NCBI GenBank assembly: GCA_024640205.1
Contig: JAHEFL010000178.1
Location: 1-5,064, forward strand
Origin: Flavobacteriales bacterium
GTDB taxonomy: Bacteria; Bacteroidota; Bacteroidia; Flavobacteriales_F; PHOS-HE28
Direction: 5' to 3'
DNA length: 5,064 nucleotides
The notes under the pieces were generated by a model. It was not told the DNA's origin, did no database searches, and was given only the letters and a program-made list of their open reading frames with translations. Below, piece after piece: positions 1 to 5,064 of this stretch. The first letter of the stretch is position 1, and every line of letters starts with the position of its first letter. Position numbers and translations under genes: made by a program.

Positions 1-784
1 CATCCTTGATCGTCCTTCGCTGTTTGTACATGACCACATAGCGCAGCGTGAACTCCACCCAATTGTCGTTGAAGACCAGCGTGACCCAGGGCTCCGTACG
101 GGCATCTTCGATCATGTACTTGCTCACCATAGCTTTCCATGCTTGCTGTGAGCTGTCACTGAGACCACCCGCTTCCTCGCGGGTTACCCGCTGGAACAGT
201 TCCCGCGCCGCTTCATAGTCACTTCCGAACATCACCGGCACTTTCACCTCATCCCACAGGAAGGGAAAATCGCTGGAATAATTGAAGACCGGTTCCTTGA
301 ACACGAAGCTGTTCGAGATCAACACGATGCGCCCATTGTAGAGATCGCCGTTCACCCAATCGCCTACTTCCATCAAGGTCGTTCGCAGCACACCGATGTC
401 CACCACATCGCCCTTGATACCACCCAGTTGCACGCGATCCCCGATGCGGTAGAAGCCACCGAACATCACGGCAAGCCAACCTGCCACGGACGCGATCACC
501 TCCTGCAGTGCAAAGGCTATACCCGCACCGGCCACTCCCAAAGCGACCGTAAGGCCGCCCAGCTTCTCGCTGTACACCACCGTCAACATGATCACCATGA
601 GGACGTAGCCCGAGAAGTCGAACAACTTGCGCGCACGGTATTGGGAATCGGCATGGGAAAGTCGCCGCGTGATCCTGCCTTTCAGGAATTTGATGAGCGA
701 CCAGATCAGGACAACGCCGAACGCCGCTGCGACCAGCCGACCCACCGTGGGATTCATCAACCAGGTATCCACGAATTCGATCAT
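1..784 (-). CDS. Mechanosensitive ion channel, MscS family (short type), C-terminus cut by window edge
   Basis: Predicted inner-membrane channel that opens under membrane tension and releases solutes during hypo-osmotic shock (family knowledge). The visible 261 residues start at ATG 784-782 and the frame stays open to base 1. Hydrophobic segments lie at about 13-33 and 57-72. A glycine/alanine-rich pore-lining helix spans about 76-110 and includes the MscS-type stretch GIAFALQEVIASVAGW. It is followed by the start of the beta domain (YRIGDRVQLGG, 112-122) and a GRIVLISNSFVF stretch (151-162) that corresponds to the PN-loop region of MscS, then NYS and the alpha/beta cytoplasmic domain. The start lies 4 bases after the stop of the upstream MscS gene, with a GGAAG ribosome-site-like sequence at 798-794, 9 bases before the ATG, so the two are probably co-transcribed. 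It differs from that neighbour in having no signal peptide or periplasmic domain and in carrying an extra GDWVNGDLYN stretch (141-150). The family assignment is secure. Gating behaviour and ion preference cannot be read from the sequence. Confidence 0.93.
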   Translation of the reverse strand, partial: MIEFVDTWLMNPTVGRLVAAAFGVVLIWSLIKFLKGRITRRLSHADSQYRARKLFDFSGYVLMVIMLTVVYSEKLGGLTVALGVAGAGIAFALQEVIASVAGWLAVMFGGFYRIGDRVQLGGIKGDVVDIGVLRTTLMEVGDWVNGDLYNGRIVLISNSFVFKEPVFNYSSDFPFLWDEVKVPVMFGSDYEAARELFQRVTREEAGGLSDSSQQAWKAMVSKYMIEDARTEPWVTLVFNDNWVEFTLRYVVMYKQRRTIKD

Positions 785-788
785 CGTT

Positions 789-2474
789 TCACGCTTCCGG
801 TTCCTTTGAGGTCCTCACCCGGAACCATGGAGCCACATAATCCGAAGGGACCTTATCCGAGGAGATGGTGGTCTGGTTGCCATCCCTCTCAGCACGATAA
901 TGCGGGCTCATGATCTCCACCCCGGCGGCATTGAATTGGTCCTGTATGTTCTGGTGGAGCTGCGAATAGATCGCCGACTGCTTCGTGGGTTCCTTGGTGA
1001 ATGCATTGACCTGGTAGCTCACGTAGAAATCGTCCAAGCTCGTTTGATATACAAATGGGGAATGCTCAGGAAGGATGAACTCCGTGGCCCTGGCCGCGTC
1101 GATAAGCAGTTGGTGCACCTGCCTCCAAGGTACATCGTACCCGATGGTGACCGTACTATGGATGATGAGCCCGCGACCCACCGCATCACTGCTGTAATTG
1201 ATGGTATGACTGCCGATCACCGACGAGTTCGGGACGGAGATGATCTCGTTCTTGATCGTCCGGATCCGCGTGGTGAGCATGGTACGCTCGATGACATCAC
1301 CGTACACTTCACCGATCCTCACGCGATCACCGATCTGGAAGGAGCGCATGTACGTGAGCACAAGCCCGGAGATGATGTTGCTCAGTGAACCAGCGGACCC
1401 GAAGGTGAACAAAGCTCCCAGGAACACGGACACCCCTTTGAATATCGGGCTGTCCGACCCCGGCAGGTAGGGAAAGACCACCACGATCATGAAGGCGTAC
1501 AGGATGATCCGGAGCAACTGGAAGGTGGGCGCCGCCCAATCCGGATAAAAGCCTGGCAGGACGAGAACACCATTGGCCACCTCATTGCGCAGGAATGCGA
1601 GCCCCTTGATGACGTAATGGAATACGATCACGATCACAACGATCGTGACCAGGTCCGGGAAGAAGGCCCATAGCGCGCTGAGGATGCTTCCGAGCGGCCG
1701 CGTCACATAGCCGATCAAGGTTTCCGCAAGGTCCTGCGTCCACGGAAAAATGCCGAACAGGACCGGTAATGCCAAATAAAGCACGAGCAGGATCACCAAC
1801 CATTTGATCACGGTGTTCAGGAACAGGACCACATTGAGCGATCGGTCCACCGTGAACAGCTCATAGTCCCGGATCCGAAGACCTTTGATCAGCTTACCGG
1901 ATTGGCCCTCCAACCACACTTTCGTCCACCGGAAGGCGCGCATGATGAGACGGATGAACACCACCAGCAAAGCCACCACCAGCAAAGCCAGCGCGATCTG
2001 CTTGGCCAGTTCGACCCAATGCATGACATCGCGCTTCTTCTCGATCGCATCCAGGATCCGCTCCTTGCGGTCCCCAGCCAATTCGCCAAGGCCGAGGCCG
2101 GAGGATACCGTATCCTTCGCTCCAATGCTCATCACCAGTTCCATTCCATAGGTGATGTCATGCAGGCCTTCCAGGGTATCCACCTTCAGTGAGTCCGCAT
2201 CGAAGAACGTCCGGCCGCCAATTCGCACGATCCGTTCCTCGATCGCCCGGGCTCTTTCCCTCGGTCTCAAACTACCCATCCGGGCATGGATGAAAAAGAG
2301 CGTGTCCCCATAGGGTGCGACGGGATATCCTTCAACCACGACCGCAGCGATCACACTATCCGGTGCCGGACCTTCGGATGATGATGCATCCTGAGCGCTC
2401 GTTCCAAGAGATAGCGACCCTGAAAGGAAGACCAAGGCCCACTGGAACATTCGTTCAAGCGATCGTATTCTCAT
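789..2474 (-). CDS. Large MscS-family mechanosensitive ion channel with signal peptide and periplasmic domain
   Basis: A 561-residue inner-membrane channel protein, about twice the length of E. coli MscS (286). The order is: signal peptide 1-27 (probable cleavage after GTSA); periplasmic domain about 28-155, with a PRERARAIEERI helix (71-82) typical of large MscS proteins; membrane segments near 159-177, 214-243, 262-292 and 317-337; the MscS pore helix 346-376 with FGSAGSLSNIISG (358-370); the beta domain (QIGDRVRIG, 380-388; ISVPNSSVIGSHTINYS, 412-428); and an alpha/beta C-terminal domain with VTIGYDVPW (442-450). SLSN, the VPN loop and the INYS stretch match MscS directly. I chose ATG 2474-2472 over an in-frame ATG at 2576. 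It gives a clean signal peptide, it overlaps the upstream stop as ATGA, and an AGGAA site (2485-2481) lies 6 bases upstream; the longer form would only add a charged 34-residue stretch inside the upstream gene. Translational coupling to the barrel gene is likely. A 15-bp tandem duplication lies in the first membrane helix of the mature protein. Confidence 0.95.
   Translation of the reverse strand: MRIRSLERMFQWALVFLSGSLSLGTSAQDASSSEGPAPDSVIAAVVVEGYPVAPYGDTLFFIHARMGSLRPRERARAIEERIVRIGGRTFFDADSLKVDTLEGLHDITYGMELVMSIGAKDTVSSGLGLGELAGDRKERILDAIEKKRDVMHWVELAKQIALALLVVALLVVFIRLIMRAFRWTKVWLEGQSGKLIKGLRIRDYELFTVDRSLNVVLFLNTVIKWLVILLVLYLALPVLFGIFPWTQDLAETLIGYVTRPLGSILSALWAFFPDLVTIVVIVIVFHYVIKGLAFLRNEVANGVLVLPGFYPDWAAPTFQLLRIILYAFMIVVVFPYLPGSDSPIFKGVSVFLGALFTFGSAGSLSNIISGLVLTYMRSFQIGDRVRIGEVYGDVIERTMLTTRIRTIKNEIISVPNSSVIGSHTINYSSDAVGRGLIIHSTVTIGYDVPWRQVHQLLIDAARATEFILPEHSPFVYQTSLDDFYVSYQVNAFTKEPTKQSAIYSQLHQNIQDQFNAAGVEIMSPHYRAERDGNQTTISSDKVPSDYVAPWFRVRTSKEPEA
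1959..1988. repeat. Perfect 15-bp tandem duplication inside the MscS coding region
   Basis: The plus-strand unit CACCACCAGCAAAGC occurs twice back to back (1959-1973 and 1974-1988) without a mismatch. On the coding strand each copy encodes Ala-Leu-Leu-Val-Val, so residues 163-172 of the large MscS protein read ALLVVALLVV. The length is a multiple of three and the frame is kept. The repeat lies in the first transmembrane helix after the periplasmic domain. Identical codons in both copies point to a recent slippage event rather than chance use of hydrophobic residues. Confidence 0.9.
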
Positions 2475-3289
2475 GATGCGTTCCTGGATCGGGTAAGGAT
2501 ACGATAGGAGATCCCTGCGTTCACGAAGAAGTCCTGCACCTCCTCGTTTTCCCCCCAACCTCCGTAGAGATCCCACTGCAGATTGTTGGTAGCCTGGAAC
2601 GCCAAACCTGCGTCCCAGCGGGTCTCGAAGCCCGAACCGAAAGAGCCATAGTTCTCCACGAAGGTGCTCCAGCGGCCACTGAGGCCATAGGTCATGTTCA
2701 CCACGTAGATCCCATCGGCGCGAGGTGATAGGCCGTCATAGTTCACACCCAGGTTGGTGAGGCAGGTGAGCCTCTCCGAGAACGGGAAGCTGGCAATGAG
2801 GATACCGGTAGGTGCCAGTTCCTCCGCCTTGCTTACATCACTTTCCAACGGGAGTTTCATCCACAATTGGAACCCGAGCGCAGGGCCTCCGGCCGCACCG
2901 TCGATCATGTTCACGCGGAAGCCAAGGGAGCTGGCCGAAAGCCCGCTCACATCGAATTCCTTTTTCCCGAACGTGTTCCGCTGATCCTGCCAGGCCCAGG
3001 CCGTGTTCACTTCGAACGTCCGGCCCAAGCCGTATCGCAGGACCATCCCGGGCTCGAGGTAATTCTGATCATGATCAGTGGAGCCATCCGTGCTTCCTCC
3101 GTATTGCATGCCGGCCTGTACCTGCAACACATGTGCGCCGACCGCCCAAGGCCCGATGCTCTGGCCAGGTCGTCCGGTGCGGATCGTCTCATTGTATTGA
3201 GCATCCGCGAACCCGGAAAGCAACAAGGTTATGATCAGGATCGGGGAGCGATGAACGCACCACACCCTGCCGTGCATACTGTTCTTCAT
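2471..3289 (-). CDS. Outer-membrane beta-barrel protein, 'transporter' / MetA-pathway phenol-degradation-like family
   Basis: A 272-residue secreted protein. A signal peptide covers about 1-30: a basic N-region (R8, H13, R14), a hydrophobic core PILIITLLLSGF and an ADA cleavage site before Q31. The mature part opens with ETIRTGRPGQSIGPW, followed by a stretch that leads into alternating strands ending in aromatic residues. This resembles the 'transporter' family related to Phenol_MetA_deg (family recalled, not searched). Repeated amphipathic strands (for example LGFRVNMID, LGFQLWMKLP, TCLTNLGVNYD, FVNAGISYRI) support an outer-membrane barrel of about 12 strands. The family name comes from gene context elsewhere and does not show that this protein handles phenols. 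The last strand ends in Ile and is followed by a short polar tail (LTRSRNAS) instead of ending in an aromatic residue. Its stop overlaps the start of the large MscS gene by 4 bases, so it is the likely first gene of a three-gene operon. No clear ribosome-binding site precedes ATG 3289; an ATG at 3277 is an alternative start. Confidence 0.82.
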   Translation of the reverse strand: MKNSMHGRVWCVHRSPILIITLLLSGFADAQYNETIRTGRPGQSIGPWAVGAHVLQVQAGMQYGGSTDGSTDHDQNYLEPGMVLRYGLGRTFEVNTAWAWQDQRNTFGKKEFDVSGLSASSLGFRVNMIDGAAGGPALGFQLWMKLPLESDVSKAEELAPTGILIASFPFSERLTCLTNLGVNYDGLSPRADGIYVVNMTYGLSGRWSTFVENYGSFGSGFETRWDAGLAFQATNNLQWDLYGGWGENEEVQDFFVNAGISYRILTRSRNAS

Positions 3290-3379
3290 TCGGCATCGAA
3301 GGTCGCTGTTGGTCGCCGTACTTCATAACGACGTGTAATACGTGCCATGGTACGTCAAGGCCCCCGCTATCTTGGCCAC
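3290..3379. promoter_or_regulatory. Divergent intergenic region between the barrel-MscS operon and the cytochrome gene
   Basis: These 90 bases lie between two divergent start codons and must hold the promoters for both directions unless transcripts begin inside the flanking genes. On the minus strand a TTGACG box occurs at 3358-3353, but no good -10 partner sits at 16-18 bases. On the plus strand TATCTTGG at 3368-3375 is one mismatch from the Bacteroidota -7 consensus TAnnTTTG, but it is only 4 bases before the cytochrome ATG and would imply a leaderless message or a later start. Neither is strong enough to call a promoter. No ribosome-binding site is seen before either start, which is common in Bacteroidota. 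Confidence 0.6.
3331..3355. promoter_or_regulatory. Candidate operator: two overlapping imperfect dyads sharing ACGT boxes
   Basis: ACGT occurs at 3331-3334, 3340-3343 and 3352-3355. The last two flank CCATGG and form a 16-bp near-palindrome (3340-3355, ACGTGCCATGGTACGT) with one mismatched pair. The first two form a 13-bp imperfect dyad with an odd centre (3331-3343). The site is about 40-60 bases upstream of the barrel start and 25-50 bases upstream of the cytochrome start. That is a good place for a regulator that controls both, but the regulator is unknown and a chance origin is possible. Confidence 0.35.
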
Positions 3380-5064
3380 ATGATGCATCGAAGCCTGACC
3401 CCTTGGGTAGCCGGAGCCGGGTTCGCCGTGTGCATGGCTTCCGCCTTCGTGGGCGGTTGCGGAACCGGAGAAGAACATGCCGAAGCGGTCGCTGACGAGG
3501 GTGTGTCTTCCAACACCTATATCGGTCCGGAGGCGTGTGCTTCGTGTCATCAAAAGGAATACGACGACTGGCTGGCAAGCGATCACTTCAAGGCCATGAT
3601 GCCGGCCACGGACAGTACCGTGTTGGGCGATTTCAACGATGCCACGCTCACGGCGGATGGCATTACCAGCACCTTCTTCAAACGCGAGGACCGGTTCTTC
3701 ATTCGCACCGAGGGCAGCGATGGCTCGCTCCAGGACTTCGAGGTGAAATACACCTTCGGGTTCGACCCCCTGCAGCAGTATCTGGTGGAGGCGCCGGGCG
3801 GACGCATGCAGGTGCCCCGCACCAGCTGGGATGCGAAGAAGAAGATCTGGTTCCATCAATACGCCGGGGAGCGGATACCGCATGGCGACTGGCTGCACTG
3901 GACCGGCGCCGCACAGAATTGGAACGTGATGTGCGCCAGCTGCCACAGCACCGATCTGCGCCGAGGCTTCGATGAAGCGAGCGACACCTATCACACGACA
4001 TACGAGCATGTGACCGTGACCTGCGAGAGTTGCCACGGACCGGGTGGGAAGCATGCCACCTTCATGGCCGGGCCGGAATACCGGAACGGTGAACGCATCG
4101 AGGGGTCATACCTCCATCTGCACAAGGGCCTCGATAATAAAGTCCTGGCGAGCACCTGTGTGCGCTGCCATGCGCGGCGCAGCGAGATCAGCGATGAGCC
4201 GATGGCATCGTGGAACATCCTGGACAATTACATCCCTGCCCTGCCCACCCCGGAACTGTACCATGCCGACGGTCAGATACTGGACGAGGTGTATGTGTAC
4301 GGAAGCTTTGCCCAAAGCACGATGTACCGCCGGGGTGTGAAATGCACGGATTGCCACAACGCCCATTCCGGCAAACTGCTCTTCGCTGGCAACGCACTTT
4401 GTCGCCAATGTCACACGGAGGAATATGAAAGCGATGCCCACACCTTCCATGGGGGTGCTGTGAGCTGCGTGAGCTGCCACATGCCCACGCGCACGTACAT
4501 GGGGAATGACGAACGCCACGACCACAGTTTCCGCATGCCGCGACCGGACCAGAGCGTGGAATTCGGCACACCGAACGCATGCACCCAGTGCCATACCGAT
4601 CGCACGGATCAATGGGCTGCGGAAGCCGTGCAACGCTGGTACGGTCCGAAGCGACCGCCGCATTACAGTGACAAACTGTTGGCCGGTAGCCGCATGGATG
4701 CGGGGTCCTTGCAAGCCTTGTTGGAATTGTACGGTGATACGGCCACGCCGGCCATCATCCGCGCCACGGCTCTGCACTACATGTCGAACCTGGTGGAGGA
4801 GCGAAGCTTGAACACCTTGCTCATAGGGCTGAAAGATCCGGATGCACAAGTGCGTCATCAAGCGGTCAATGGCCTGGTGAACTTCCCGCCGGAACGCTGG
4901 GTCTCACTGGTGAACCCCTTACTGAAGGACCCTGTAAGGGCCGTGCGGATCGAAGCAGCATCGGTCCTCAGCGCGCAGCCGGCCCAGGTGTTCGACCGGG
5001 GTCGTGTCCCGGCTTTCCCAGAAGCATACGATGAATTGATGCGCTACCTGCACTACCAGGTGGA
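3380..5064 (+). CDS. Octaheme (or larger) c-type cytochrome lipoprotein with HEAT-like repeats, C-terminus cut by window edge
   Basis: Predicted extracytoplasmic electron-transfer protein; redox partner and substrate are unknown. The visible 561 residues start at ATG 3380 (ATG 3383 is equally possible) and the frame is open to the window end. Residues 1-26 form a signal peptide ending in a lipobox-like VGGC with Cys27, followed by acidic EE at 31-32. Eight CXXCH heme sites begin at Cys53, 185, 215, 260, 322, 341, 363 and 401. Possible distal ligands include His69, His225, His329, His354 or 357, and His380 or 382. A non-heme, strand-rich insert lies between hemes 1 and 2 (about 76-183; YTFGFDPLQQYLVE at 124-137). 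RHDHSFRMPRPD (379-390) and TPNACTQCH (397-405) match a widespread multiheme family related to the cytochrome c554 domain (recalled, not searched). Helical HEAT-like repeats follow at about 443-471, 477-502 and 508-533; relatives often continue into TPR repeats. It is not a recognisable hydroxylamine oxidoreductase or CXXCK nitrite reductase. The family is clear, the function is not. Confidence 0.92.
   Translation, partial: MMHRSLTPWVAGAGFAVCMASAFVGGCGTGEEHAEAVADEGVSSNTYIGPEACASCHQKEYDDWLASDHFKAMMPATDSTVLGDFNDATLTADGITSTFFKREDRFFIRTEGSDGSLQDFEVKYTFGFDPLQQYLVEAPGGRMQVPRTSWDAKKKIWFHQYAGERIPHGDWLHWTGAAQNWNVMCASCHSTDLRRGFDEASDTYHTTYEHVTVTCESCHGPGGKHATFMAGPEYRNGERIEGSYLHLHKGLDNKVLASTCVRCHARRSEISDEPMASWNILDNYIPALPTPELYHADGQILDEVYVYGSFAQSTMYRRGVKCTDCHNAHSGKLLFAGNALCRQCHTEEYESDAHTFHGGAVSCVSCHMPTRTYMGNDERHDHSFRMPRPDQSVEFGTPNACTQCHTDRTDQWAAEAVQRWYGPKRPPHYSDKLLAGSRMDAGSLQALLELYGDTATPAIIRATALHYMSNLVEERSLNTLLIGLKDPDAQVRHQAVNGLVNFPPERWVSLVNPLLKDPVRAVRIEAASVLSAQPAQVFDRGRVPAFPEAYDELMRYLHYQV

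Noticed and set aside
428..913. Plus-strand open frame (161 codons) across the junction of the two MscS genes
   Set aside because: It is antisense to both well-supported MscS coding regions, is rich in His, Arg and Pro like other shadow frames, and has no recognisable domain.
1628..1648. Inverted repeat TCACGATC / GATCGTGA with a 5-base loop, considered as a terminator or hairpin
   Set aside because: It lies in the middle of the large MscS coding region, has no T-run, and is explained by repeated Val and Ile codons in a membrane helix.
2475..2576. N-terminal extension of the large MscS protein to the in-frame ATG at 2576
   Set aside because: It would add 34 charged residues in front of a good signal peptide and lies inside the barrel gene; the ATG at 2474 has an AGGAA site and the ATGA overlap.
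3353..3358. TTGACG box on the minus strand as a sigma-70 -35 element for the barrel operon
   Set aside because: No -10-like hexamer is found at 16-18 bases, so one matching box alone does not support a promoter call.
3323..4054. Long minus-strand open frame (243 codons) opposite the cytochrome gene
   Set aside because: It is antisense to a clear eight-heme gene, has no recognisable domain or signal, and its composition (many His, Arg, Val, Ala) is what the reverse of this coding strand gives.
4106..4861. Long minus-strand open frame (251 codons) opposite the heme-rich part of the cytochrome gene
   Set aside because: It is a shadow of the CXXCH-rich plus-strand frame and has no family resemblance; stop codons are rare here because of base composition and codon bias.
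3380..5064. Assignment of the cytochrome as hydroxylamine oxidoreductase or octaheme nitrite reductase because it has eight hemes
   Set aside because: The heme spacing (one isolated N-terminal site, then seven clustered), the lack of a CXXCK site and the HEAT-like repeats do not fit these enzymes.

Overview
The window is compact bacterial DNA, moderately GC-rich by eye. It has three tightly packed genes on the minus strand and one divergent gene on the plus strand. I see no RNA gene, mobile element, CRISPR array or terminator. The protein types fit a Gram-negative bacterium with an outer membrane. A Bacteroidota (Flavobacteriales-like) host is my best guess, from the style of the barrel protein and the large MscS protein, but nothing in the window proves it.

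The minus-strand genes read from about 3289 down to the left edge and look like one operon. First comes a secreted outer-membrane beta-barrel protein of the 'transporter' / MetA-pathway phenol-degradation-like family (3289-2471). It overlaps by 4 bases (ATGA) a 561-residue MscS-type mechanosensitive channel with a signal peptide and a periplasmic domain (2474-789). Four bases further on begins a second, shorter MscS-type protein of a different subfamily (784 to beyond base 1). One transcript would therefore supply two different inner-membrane channels and one outer-membrane barrel, which suggests a role in osmotic or envelope stress (inference).

A 90-base divergent intergenic region (3290-3379) separates this operon from the plus-strand gene. 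It holds two overlapping imperfect dyads built on three ACGT boxes, a plausible operator, but no convincing promoter elements.

The plus-strand gene (3380 to beyond 5064) encodes a lipoprotein-like multiheme cytochrome c. It has exactly eight CXXCH sites in the visible part, a roughly 130-residue non-heme insert between heme sites 1 and 2, and HEAT-like helical repeats after heme 8. I recognise it as a widespread but functionally uncharacterised cytochrome c554-related family that often carries HEAT or TPR repeats. It is the most interesting protein in the window. I did not find a clearly new multi-gene system. The best leads are the cytochrome's architecture, the barrel plus two-channel operon, the shared control region, and a recent-looking 15-bp duplication inside a channel membrane helix.
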